From assembly GCA_023389575.1 (NCBI GenBank), contig JAEWEG010000022.1, positions 1-64,000 on the forward strand: DNA of 64,000 bases. The letters are read 5' to 3'. The DNA comes from Chloroflexota bacterium. Its GTDB lineage: Bacteria; Chloroflexota; Chloroflexia; Thermomicrobiales; UBA6265. Positions within the stretch are counted from its first letter, which is position 1. Each line of letters starts with the position of its first letter. This document shows, piece by piece, positions 1 through 7,760 of this stretch. The notes below the pieces were generated by a model that worked only from the letters and a program-made list of their open reading frames with translations, searched no databases and was not told the DNA's origin. Made by a program: the position numbers and the translations under genes.

Positions 1-124
1 GATGAGTTTCGCCATCACCGGCACCAAGTCGCCGGGCGTCACGATCCTCGATCCCGGCTGCGTGGCGAAGACGTTCCCGTCCTACTTCGAGCGCCTCGAA
101 GACCTCGTCAACGACTTCCGCTAG
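1..124 (+). CDS. aroA: 3-phosphoshikimate 1-carboxyvinyltransferase (EPSP synthase), C-terminal end only
   Basis: The window opens inside a gene whose last 41 codons (frame beginning at base 2) read through a TILDPGCVAKTFPSYFERLE-like tail to TAG at 122-124. The LDPxCxAKTFPxYFExL motif is the conserved C-terminus of EPSP synthase, where the Lys of AKTFP contributes to the active site. The enzyme joins shikimate 3-phosphate and phosphoenolpyruvate in the cytoplasmic shikimate pathway. The preceding part lies outside the window, so its length, start and operon partners cannot be judged. A weak 7-bp stem (132-138 with 157-163) follows the stop. Confidence 0.85.
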   Translation, partial: MSFAITGTKSPGVTILDPGCVAKTFPSYFERLEDLVNDFR

Positions 125-204
125 GAATGAAGGAACGCCGCCCGAGATCCGAGGCAGCGTTCCCATGTTCATGGATAGTCCTACCTGAGAACCGCCAGAG
201 AGCA

Positions 205-251
205 TTCATCCTTGTAAATCACACGTCTGCCGTGTGATTTACAAGGATGAA
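205..251. repeat. Perfect 21-bp inverted repeat with 5-base loop
   Basis: Bases 205-225 are the exact reverse complement of 231-251, with loop TCTGC. It is much more A/T-rich than the neighbouring DNA and sits 80 bases after the aroA stop. No T-run follows on either strand, so it is not a standard intrinsic terminator. It could be a factor-binding site, a structured 3' UTR, or a remnant of a small mobile repeat. Confidence 0.8.
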
Positions 252-467
252 CGAGCGAAAGGAACGCAAGCGCTTCCTCGCCGCGTTCGCATTTCAGCCA
301 AATGTAGCCCTACCATCAGGGTCCGAATGCTGGTGCCGGACCGGACGTGCGGCAGACAGTACGGAGGTCCCACGTGGCCACCGATCGCATCATCTCCAGG
401 CGGGTGTTGGCCGCGGTATGGACCTCCGTCCCTGACCGACGCAATTCGGGCTTGCCTGGCAAGGCAC

Positions 468-609
468 AAAAAACCCGCGATGACTGATTCATCGCGGGCT
501 TGCATTTCCCGTCGAGCCAGAAGGAAATGCGAAAATGGGTGGATGGTTCCGGAACTCCTGCCCCCGCCGCAAAAGGCAGGCCACGGCGGGTATCAGGTGT
601 TCCGGAACC
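468..609 (-). ncRNA. Candidate structured small RNA with intrinsic terminator
   Basis: Read on the minus strand there are three hairpins in a row. The first is a long interrupted helix: 545-555 with 599-609 (11 bp), 557-560 with 594-597, and 563-568 with 585-590. The second pairs the 8-mers at the two ends of 501-529. The third is a 10-bp GC-rich stem (474-483 with 489-498) followed on the minus strand by six T residues (468-473), a good intrinsic terminator. No convincing protein gene ends here on the minus strand, so a non-coding transcript is the simplest reading. The promoter is not identified and the family is not recognised; it matches no riboswitch, SRP or 6S signature I know. Confidence 0.4.
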
Positions 610-950
610 GGTGAGCGTCTCCCAGCGAACGATCGTTTGCACCCGTTCGGACTCTCTCCTCCACGCAGATAACTGTACTGGGCCCGCAACCCCAAAACAT
701 GCAGTTCATACGCAAGGATTTCGCGTTTTCCGCGGTTTTCGCCCCCGAAATACGCAACCTCCCCGGTTCGCCCCGTCCAAGGGCGGCGAAAAATGGCCCT
801 CGGGCCTCTTCCTGCACGCAAGTTCCTTATCCTGCATAATGGATTCCAGCAACCTGGCTGGCAATCGATGATCCGTTCCGCGTCGGCGCCAGCGTCTCCC
901 AGGCGCGCTGTCTTGCACCCCGGCGCGCCATACATCGGAAGGGCACCCGC
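610..950. other. Intergenic stretch without recognised gene
   Basis: No supported coding frame is seen between the candidate RNA and the first regulator gene. Short open frames on both strands have Arg/Pro/Gly-rich translations with no domain-like character. It may contain the promoter of the candidate minus-strand RNA and of the regulator at 951, but no clear -35/-10 pair is visible. Confidence 0.5.
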
Positions 951-3890
951 ATGGGGGATAAACGGCGCTCGCCGTTTGGCGACCTCGTTTACGCTTACCG
1001 CACCCTGCTGAATTTGACCCAAAGAGCGTTGGCGGATCGCGCCAACTCGCCGGCACAGCCCCTCCCCAACCAGGGCACGGTCTCGGTCCGGACCATTTCG
1101 TCCATCGAGAAACGCTACGAACCGGGCGAAGCGTGGGCGAAGTTCTCCCCGTTCACCGTCGAAGCCCTGGCCCTCGCCCTTGACCTCGAACCAAACACCC
1201 CGGTCTGGAACGAGTTCATCGAGGCCTCCCTCATCGAGGGACCCGAGGATGTCGTGGGCGTGGTCCCCACCATGCCATCGTCAACCGGCGGGCCGGCGGA
1301 GGCGGAGCCCCTGTTCCTGGCGGCGGGCCGCGAGAAGCACCTGGCGCGCCTGGAGTGGGCGATCGACGGCGCCGTGGCGGGGCAACCCGGTGTCATCTTC
1401 GTCGGGGCTGATCCTGGCTCCGGCAAGACTTCCCTCATCGCCCACGCCGCCCGCCGTGCCGTGGAGCGCCACGCCGGTCTCGCCGTGCTCTGGGGTGACT
1501 GCATGGCCCGGGGAATCGCCGCCGATCCCCACCAGCCGTTCCGGCAGTCGTTCGATATCCTGTCTGGCAACCTCAAGGCCGCCAGCCCGTCCCATCTTGT
1601 TTCCGCGCTAAATCGCGAGCGCCTGAATGAGCGTTTGCCACGGGCGCTCGCCGCCATCGCCGCCGAGGGGCAGAGCCTCATCAACCGGCTCATCCCGGCC
1701 GCGAGCATCAAGGCGCAAAGCGAGAACCCGGAGATCGACCCCGCCCTCGCCAGGCGCCTTGCGGACATGGCGAACGCGTCGGCGTCGGCGCTCGAACCCT
1801 ACGACCTCAACGAGCAGGCGTTCAGGACCCTCGTGCACTACGCGGCCAGCGGCCCGACCATCCTGGTGCTCGACGATCTGCACTGGGCGGATGCCGGCAC
1901 GTCCACGCTCATCTTCCACCTCGTTCGCCGCCTGTACGAGCAGCACATCCCATTGCTGGTGATCGGCGCCTATCGCCCACTCGATCTCGACGCGAACGAC
2001 CCGGGCGATCGCGTGCCCTTCCAGCCGATCCTGCGCGAGTCGACCCGATTCTTCGTCGATCCCATCATCGATCTCTCGGACGCCATCGGCGGCGACGCCG
2101 GACGCTCCTACGTCAACGCCATGGTCGACTCCACCTTCGACACCGCTCCGGACAGCTTCCGCGATATCCTCTTCGACCTCTCAAACGGGCTCCCGTTGTT
2201 CGTCGGCTCCATCATTCGCTGGTACCAGGCCGAGCGGCTCGCCAACGATCCCGGCGGCGACGCTCCCTGGGAACCCGACTTCACCCGCCTGCCCACCGAG
2301 ATCGAAGCGCTCTTCGCCAACCTCATCAACCGGCTGCCCAGCGAACTCCAGACCATGCTGGACATCGCGAGCGTGCAGGGGGCCACATTCTCCGCCGAAG
2401 TGCTGCGGGTGGCCGCCGGCCTCACCCCCACGCAAATGATCCAGCAACTCAGCCGGCAACTCATCCATCGCTACCGCGTGGTTTCGCAATCTGGTCGTTA
2501 CACGATGGCTGGTATCACCGGTCACAACTACCAGTTCATCCACGCCCTGCTCCGCGACTACCTCTACCACCGCATGACCGATATGGAGCGGGAGCATTAT
2601 CACGCCGCCACCGCGAACGCGATGATCACCCTGTATGGCGATGAGGCGGGAGACGCATCGGTCCAGATTGCATTCCATTTCGACCAGGCTGGGGACCGGG
2701 CCGCCGCCGGAAGGCACTACCTGCTCGCCGGCAATCACGCCCTCGACTACTACGACTACGCCCGCGCCAGGACGATGTTCCAGCGCATCCAGGAACTCGA
2801 CCTCGTGCCCATCGACCCGTTCCCACCCATCCAGGGTTTGGTGGGGCTGGGCAACTGCGCGCGAGGCGACCGCGATATCGAACTTGCCCGCCGCCATTTC
2901 GCGCGGGCCATCGAACTCGCGAACCGTCACGACCTGCCGCTGGTCCGGGCCAATGCCTACTCCTCGCTCGGGATGCTGGACTTCGACGCCGGCGACATGA
3001 GGGAGGGCGCCGCGCGGCTCGCCGAGGCGGTTACCGCTCTGTTCGAGTTCGGTGACCTCGTCGAGGCCAGCCGCGCCCTCTCGCTGTTGAGCCTGACGCT
3101 CCACGGGTTCGGCCACTACGACGAGGCCGCCGCTCGGGCCCGCGAGGCGCGCGACCTGGCCTGGCGACTCAACAACGACACGCTGCTGTCCGGCGCGCTA
3201 ATCGCGCTCGGCAACTGCCATCTCGATACCGGCCAATACGCCAGCGCGATTGCCCTGTACCAGGAATGCCTGAGGCTGTGCCAGGAAAACGGGAATACCC
3301 ATCGCGCGAATATCTGTTGGCTCAACCTCTCGCTCTGTCACCTGGAGACGGGCCAGTGTGACGAGGCCAGGAAGGCGATCGCGAACGTGGTCGAGTACGG
3401 CCAGCCCGTCCATCCACGATTGCTCGGCGCGGCCGAGTTCAACGCCGCGCTGATCGACGAACTCGCCGGCAAATTCGACGGCGCGCGCACCCACTACCGG
3501 GAATCGATGCGTCTTCGCGAGCGAACGGGCCAATCCGCCCTGATTGTCGATAGCCGGGCCGGGCTGCTGCGTGTCGCGATCGCCGAGGACCGTCAGTACG
3601 ACGTCGCCATTCTGGCCGAATCCGTTTCAGACGCGATCAGCACCCGTGGAGTCGATGGCATCGAGCACCTCGGCCGCCTCTACGTCACGCTCGCGCGTGC
3701 CTGGACCATGCTCGGCCAGCCCGATCGCGCCCGCCAGGCGATGCTGGAAGGTCAGGCGATGCTCGACGAGCGGGCCGCCCTGATCGCGGACCCTATGATC
3801 CGCCAGAGCTACCTGGAGAACGTGCGGGCGAACCGGGAGATCCGGAATCTCTCACGACACGCCGAGTTCACCACGTCGATGCCATGGTAG
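951..3890 (+). CDS. HTH / STAND-type AAA ATPase / TPR regulator, copy 1
   Basis: A 979-residue cytoplasmic signalling protein. Residues about 8-85 look like an XRE-type helix-turn-helix (LTQRALADRA ... VSVRTISSIEKR ... TVEALALALDL) with an insertion between helices. A STAND-type NTPase follows, with Walker A GADPGSGKTS near 152-161 and Walker B TILVLDDLHW near 303-312. From about residue 590 the protein is Ala/Leu-rich helical repeats of TPR type (for example YDEAAARAREARDLAW). Such proteins usually act as ATP-dependent, ligand-controlled transcription switches; the ligand and targets are unknown. No C-terminal LuxR-type HTH is seen. The ATG is preceded by GGAAGGG. Its last bases overlap the start of a paralogue of the same architecture. 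Confidence 0.8.
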   Translation: MGDKRRSPFGDLVYAYRTLLNLTQRALADRANSPAQPLPNQGTVSVRTISSIEKRYEPGEAWAKFSPFTVEALALALDLEPNTPVWNEFIEASLIEGPEDVVGVVPTMPSSTGGPAEAEPLFLAAGREKHLARLEWAIDGAVAGQPGVIFVGADPGSGKTSLIAHAARRAVERHAGLAVLWGDCMARGIAADPHQPFRQSFDILSGNLKAASPSHLVSALNRERLNERLPRALAAIAAEGQSLINRLIPAASIKAQSENPEIDPALARRLADMANASASALEPYDLNEQAFRTLVHYAASGPTILVLDDLHWADAGTSTLIFHLVRRLYEQHIPLLVIGAYRPLDLDANDPGDRVPFQPILRESTRFFVDPIIDLSDAIGGDAGRSYVNAMVDSTFDTAPDSFRDILFDLSNGLPLFVGSIIRWYQAERLANDPGGDAPWEPDFTRLPTEIEALFANLINRLPSELQTMLDIASVQGATFSAEVLRVAAGLTPTQMIQQLSRQLIHRYRVVSQSGRYTMAGITGHNYQFIHALLRDYLYHRMTDMEREHYHAATANAMITLYGDEAGDASVQIAFHFDQAGDRAAAGRHYLLAGNHALDYYDYARARTMFQRIQELDLVPIDPFPPIQGLVGLGNCARGDRDIELARRHFARAIELANRHDLPLVRANAYSSLGMLDFDAGDMREGAARLAEAVTALFEFGDLVEASRALSLLSLTLHGFGHYDEAAARAREARDLAWRLNNDTLLSGALIALGNCHLDTGQYASAIALYQECLRLCQENGNTHRANICWLNLSLCHLETGQCDEARKAIANVVEYGQPVHPRLLGAAEFNAALIDELAGKFDGARTHYRESMRLRERTGQSALIVDSRAGLLRVAIAEDRQYDVAILAESVSDAISTRGVDGIEHLGRLYVTLARAWTMLGQPDRARQAMLEGQAMLDERAALIADPMIRQSYLENVRANREIRNLSRHAEFTTSMPW

Positions 3891-6862
3891 ACAGGCAACG
3901 CTCGCCGTTTGGCAAACTGGTCTCGACATACCGCCGGCGAAACAAGTGGACGCAGGAGGATTTGGCCAACTTCGCCGTCAGGAAGGGCAAGGACGGCACG
4001 TACGACCACATATCGCTTCGCACGATCGCGGAGATCGAGAAACGCGTTGAACAGCCCAGCGATTGGATCAATCCCCAGCCCACCACGGTCGATGCCCTGG
4101 CCAGGGCGCTCTCCATCGCTCCCAACACGGCCGCCCACCGGGAGTTCCTGGAAGCGGCCGCGATCACCCGCGCCAAACGGTTGCCCGATCCACCTGAGGA
4201 ATCGTCCTCCGAGCGAGCGGACGCCGCCCCGCCAACCGCCTTCGAAACCCCGGATCTCGACACCATTGCCCAGGACTCGACGGCCGCGTTCGTCGCCGCG
4301 GGCCGGCAGGATCATCTCGACCGGATCGCGCGATCACTGGAGGACATCGCCGCCGGGAAACCGCGCATGGTGTTTGTCAGCGCGGAAGCCGGGACCGGCA
4401 AGACGTGGCTCGTCTCCGAGGCCACCCGCCGGGCCGTGCGAAGCCATCCGGACCTGGTGACCCTGTGGGGGAACAGCACGGGCCGCCTCGGCGCGACCGA
4501 TCCCTATCAACCCTTCCGCCAAATCCTGCGCACCATGGTTGGCGATATCGTGGTCGCCAGCCCCCAGCAACTCGTGTCCGGCCAGAACCGGCACCGCGTG
4601 CTGAACCGCATCCCAATGGCGATCGACGCGCTGTGCCAGGAGGGCGCGGGCCTGATGCATCGCCTCCTCGCCCCGTCCGCGCTCGACAATCCCAACCTCC
4701 AGCGCCATCAATCCCCGGAACTCGCCCAGCAGGTCACCGCCCTGTCGTCCAGCGCGCCCGCGGCGACCACCGACGAGCCGGACCTCCTCCTTTCAAGGGT
4801 GCTGCGCCACTACGCCCAGGCCGGCCCCACGCTGATCGTGCTGGAGGACCTTCACTGGACGGACGCCAACACCGCTTCCGTGCTGTCCCGGTTCCTCGAA
4901 GATCTCCATGCCAGCCAGGCTCCAATCCTGGTGTTGGGAACGTTCCGGCCAGGCGACCTGGTTGTCCATGAGCTCGACGAGGAGCATCCGCTGCCACCGC
5001 TCCTGCGGCAAAGTGGCAGCGTCTTCCCCAACCACATCATCGACCTGTCAACCTCGCTGGACGCCACCGGTGGCCGGGAGTTCGTCAGGGAAGTAAGCGC
5101 CCGCCATGGCCACGAGATCAACGACCAGGAGCTGGATGCGATCTACGCGCGTACCCGCGGGCTGCCGCTGGTCGTCAACGGCCTGCTGAGCCTGCACGAC
5201 GGCGACGTCGGAAAGTTCGCCACGACCGCCGCCCTGGCGCTCAAGGGCGAAGCCGCGATCACTCCACCCCTGGAAGTCCGCTCGATGTTCGAGGGGCAAC
5301 TCGACCGGCTGGATGACGACGTGCGCAACCTGCTGACCTTCGCCAGCGTGCAGGGCAACGGGTTCTCGGCGGAAATCCTGATGCGGGCCGCCGGAATCTC
5401 CCCGCAAGAATTCGACACGATGGTGAACGACATCCTCGTTAACCAGCAGCAACTCGTGGAGGGTGCCGGCCTTTCCACCCTGGGCGGCCGGCGTATTCAG
5501 GAATACCAGTTCGCCCACGCTTTGCTCCGCGACCACATCTATCTCGACCAGATGTCCGAGTTCGAACGGTCGCATCTCCATCTCCTCACCGCCGAAGCGG
5601 CGCTGGACCTCTTCGGAGAGAACGACAGGGACGCCAGTGCGCTCATCGCCTTCCACCTCGACCGCGCGGGAGAAGTGAATCGGGCCGCCTCGGCCTACGT
5701 CATGGCTGGTGACCAGGCGTTCGACCTCAGCCAGTTCGATCGCGCCTGGCAGGCGTACAACCGGGTGATCGAGCTCGACGTCCACCGGAGCAACCCCCTC
5801 GCCGAGGCCCAGGCTCTACTCGGGCTCGGGAATTGCGCCCGGTCGCTCGACCATTCGGGCGACGCCGTCATCTGGATCAACAAGGCGATCGAGATCTCCC
5901 AACGCCGCGGGTTCACGGCCATTCAGGCCCATGCACTGTCGGCGCTCGGCATGCTCGACTACGACGGCGGCCACGTTCACAAGGGGATCGAACGGCTTCG
6001 CCAGGCTATCGATCTGCACCTCGAGGCCAACGACCTCGACGGCGCCTCCCGCTCCATGGCGAGGATCAGCTACAACCTGCATGGCATGGGGTTGTACGAC
6101 GAAGCCGCCTTCCATGCTCGCCAGGGAATAGAGCTCGCGACACAGGTCGGCAACGACAGCCATCTCGTGAGCGCCCGCATCGCCCTCGCCAACTGCCTGC
6201 TCGATCTGGGGATGTTCCGCGAGGCCATCGCGCTCCACGAGGAGAGCGCCACCATCGCCGCCAAGCAGGCCGATGCCCACCGCGTCAACATCTGCCTGAT
6301 CAACATCTCGCTCTGCCACCTTGAGCTTGGCGAGTGGGACGCCGCCCAAGACGCGATCGACCGCATGATGGCGCCCGGGCGGATCGTCGTACCCCGGTTC
6401 GTGGGTGTCGCCTGGTTCCAGTCCGGCCTGATCGCCGAGGGACGAGGGCACCACGAAGAGGCCAGGCGGTGCTACGAGCAATCCGCCACGATCCGGACCG
6501 GCAATGGTCAGGAAGCGCTCCTGATCGACTCGCGGGCGGGCGTCCTCCGTATCGCCGTTCGCGAGGGCGATACGGACACCGTGCGTGAACTGGCCAGCGA
6601 GATTTCATCGCGCGCGGTCCAGCATGGGCTCGACGGCATCGAACATGTCGCCCTCCTGGCCCTCACCATGGTTGAAGCAGGCCGCCTGATTGGGGATCAC
6701 GACATGGCCGGAACGTGGCTTGCCTGGGGGCGCGACTACCTCGTGACGCGGGCCAATCGCCTCGCCGACCCAGAGCATCGGCGCTCCTACCTGGAGAACA
6801 TCATTCCCCACCGGGTCCTTCTCCAAATGGCCGCCGCGGCCGGATTTCCGCCACCCCGGTAG
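3884..6862 (+). CDS. HTH / STAND-type AAA ATPase / TPR regulator, copy 2
   Basis: A 992-residue paralogue of the preceding gene with the same order of parts. The N-terminus has an XRE-like HTH (WTQEDLANFAVRKG ... ISLRTIAEIEKR ... TVDALARALSI), Walker A is SAEAGTGKTW near 166-175, Walker B is TLIVLEDLHW near 315-324, and TPR-like helices run to the C-terminus. Its ATG lies inside the end of copy 1 (ATGGTAG), so translation is probably coupled and the two proteins made together. Both C-terminal regions share the pattern DSRAGxLRxA ... GxDGIEH ... RxSYLEN. A tandem duplication followed by divergence is the likely origin. They may form a hetero-oligomeric switch, but that is inference. Confidence 0.8.
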   Translation: MVDRQRSPFGKLVSTYRRRNKWTQEDLANFAVRKGKDGTYDHISLRTIAEIEKRVEQPSDWINPQPTTVDALARALSIAPNTAAHREFLEAAAITRAKRLPDPPEESSSERADAAPPTAFETPDLDTIAQDSTAAFVAAGRQDHLDRIARSLEDIAAGKPRMVFVSAEAGTGKTWLVSEATRRAVRSHPDLVTLWGNSTGRLGATDPYQPFRQILRTMVGDIVVASPQQLVSGQNRHRVLNRIPMAIDALCQEGAGLMHRLLAPSALDNPNLQRHQSPELAQQVTALSSSAPAATTDEPDLLLSRVLRHYAQAGPTLIVLEDLHWTDANTASVLSRFLEDLHASQAPILVLGTFRPGDLVVHELDEEHPLPPLLRQSGSVFPNHIIDLSTSLDATGGREFVREVSARHGHEINDQELDAIYARTRGLPLVVNGLLSLHDGDVGKFATTAALALKGEAAITPPLEVRSMFEGQLDRLDDDVRNLLTFASVQGNGFSAEILMRAAGISPQEFDTMVNDILVNQQQLVEGAGLSTLGGRRIQEYQFAHALLRDHIYLDQMSEFERSHLHLLTAEAALDLFGENDRDASALIAFHLDRAGEVNRAASAYVMAGDQAFDLSQFDRAWQAYNRVIELDVHRSNPLAEAQALLGLGNCARSLDHSGDAVIWINKAIEISQRRGFTAIQAHALSALGMLDYDGGHVHKGIERLRQAIDLHLEANDLDGASRSMARISYNLHGMGLYDEAAFHARQGIELATQVGNDSHLVSARIALANCLLDLGMFREAIALHEESATIAAKQADAHRVNICLINISLCHLELGEWDAAQDAIDRMMAPGRIVVPRFVGVAWFQSGLIAEGRGHHEEARRCYEQSATIRTGNGQEALLIDSRAGVLRIAVREGDTDTVRELASEISSRAVQHGLDGIEHVALLALTMVEAGRLIGDHDMAGTWLAWGRDYLVTRANRLADPEHRRSYLENIIPHRVLLQMAAAAGFPPPR

Positions 6863-6871
6863 GCACGCAAG

Positions 6872-6903
6872 AACGGCCAGGTCCCTCGGGGGACCTGGCC
6901 GTT
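6872..6903. terminator. Strong hairpin between convergent genes
   Basis: A 13-bp perfect stem (6872-6884 with 6891-6903) lies 10 bases after the stop of the second STAND regulator and about 40 bases from the 3' end of the minus-strand c-di-AMP receptor gene. It has the position of a shared bidirectional terminator, though no long T-run follows on either side. Confidence 0.6.
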
Positions 6904-6942
6904 GACATGATTCCGTGGTGGGAGTGGAACCCGGGTTGGCGG

Positions 6943-7230
6943 CTACAGCCGCTGGTATTCCTCGAGATCGAGCACGAACACCGTCGCCGCGGCCGGCTGC
7001 GAAGCTCCGGAATCGGCTGGGGCGGCCCCGGACCGGGCATTGCCCCGGATCAGGTCCAGCACGCGATCCACCTGGTCCTCATCGGCGCCGATCATCAGCG
7101 TGGTGTTGCCGCGCCGGAGGAATCCGCCGGTACTCGCGAGGCGCGTCGCCCGGAATTCTTCCTCAAGCAAGGCATCAACCACGGCATCGGCATCTTCGTT
7201 CTGAACTACGCCAATGATGAGCTTCTTCAT
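6943..7230 (-). CDS. darA: Cyclic-di-AMP receptor, PII-like (DarA/PstA family)
   Basis: A 95-residue cytoplasmic protein of the PII-like fold that binds c-di-AMP as a trimer. The family pattern is clear: KKLIIGVVQNEDA at the N-terminus, then RATRLASTGGFLRRGNTTL, the conserved ligand-loop block, then IGADEDQVDRVLDLI. The C-terminal tail is Ala/Pro-rich. A good ribosome site, GGAGAAG, is 5 bases before the ATG. It is the last gene of a minus-strand run alaS / baseplate-J-like / ruvX / darA, 89 bases after ruvX. It probably reports c-di-AMP levels for cell-envelope or ion homeostasis; the direct partner is unknown. Confidence 0.88.
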   Translation of the reverse strand: MKKLIIGVVQNEDADAVVDALLEEEFRATRLASTGGFLRRGNTTLMIGADEDQVDRVLDLIRGNARSGAAPADSGASQPAAATVFVLDLEEYQRL

Positions 7231-7319
7231 GGAATCTTCTCCAGAGCATGCGTGCCCGCCGTTCCAGACGCGGGTTTGAGTCGAATCATCCTACTGCATT
7301 TTTCCATCTCGAACATGGC

Positions 7320-7760
7320 CTATCGTACCCGGCCCGAGGCCCATTGGCGACTGTCCAGGTATCCCTGGAGAATCACCGCCGCCGCCACCGCGTCCACCTG
7401 TTGCTTGCGTTTGTCGCGCCGGGCGCCGCTCGCGATAAGCGACCGTTCGGCGATGGAGGTGGTCAATCGTTCGTCCCACCAGATCACGGGCAGACCGATG
7501 ATGGTCGCCTGTTCCTCGATGAACGCCCGCACGTCTTCCGCCTGCGGCCCCTCCCGCCCGGAGAGGCCCACCGGCAGCCCAACGACCAGGCTCACCGCCC
7601 CCAGCCGCTCGGCATGACCCCGGATTTCCTGGCCAGAGCGCGGCCCGCGCGGCACCATCGCGACCGGGCTGGCGATGATCCCCATCTCGTCGCTGATCGC
7701 GAGCCCGATCCGCTTCCCGCCGACATCGAGGCCCAGCAGCCTTCCCGGTCGGTCCGTCAC
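7320..7760 (-). CDS. ruvX: Holliday junction resolvase-like protein RuvX (YqgF family)
   Basis: A 146-residue RNase H-fold nuclease, the usual length of the family. Visible motifs are LGLDVGGKRIGLA at the N-terminus (first catalytic Asp), VVGLPVGLSG, WWDERLTT and DAVAAAVILQ. Family members act in pre-16S rRNA 5' processing and have been proposed to resolve Holliday junctions. The start is taken as GTG at 7760, which overlaps the TGA of the upstream baseplate-J-like gene (GTGA) and gives the right length; longer upstream frames read as shadow of that gene. The alaS-ruvX neighbourhood is a common bacterial arrangement. Confidence 0.9.
   Translation of the reverse strand: MTDRPGRLLGLDVGGKRIGLAISDEMGIIASPVAMVPRGPRSGQEIRGHAERLGAVSLVVGLPVGLSGREGPQAEDVRAFIEEQATIIGLPVIWWDERLTTSIAERSLIASGARRDKRKQQVDAVAAAVILQGYLDSRQWASGRVR

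Noticed and set aside
489..1022. 177-codon minus-strand frame overlapping the candidate RNA
   Set aside because: No protein-like pattern, no ribosome site, and it covers strong RNA hairpins; better explained as non-coding.
2181..3116. Minus-strand frame of 311 codons in the first STAND regulator
   Set aside because: Gly/Val/Glu-rich translation mirrors codon bias of the real gene; no independent support.
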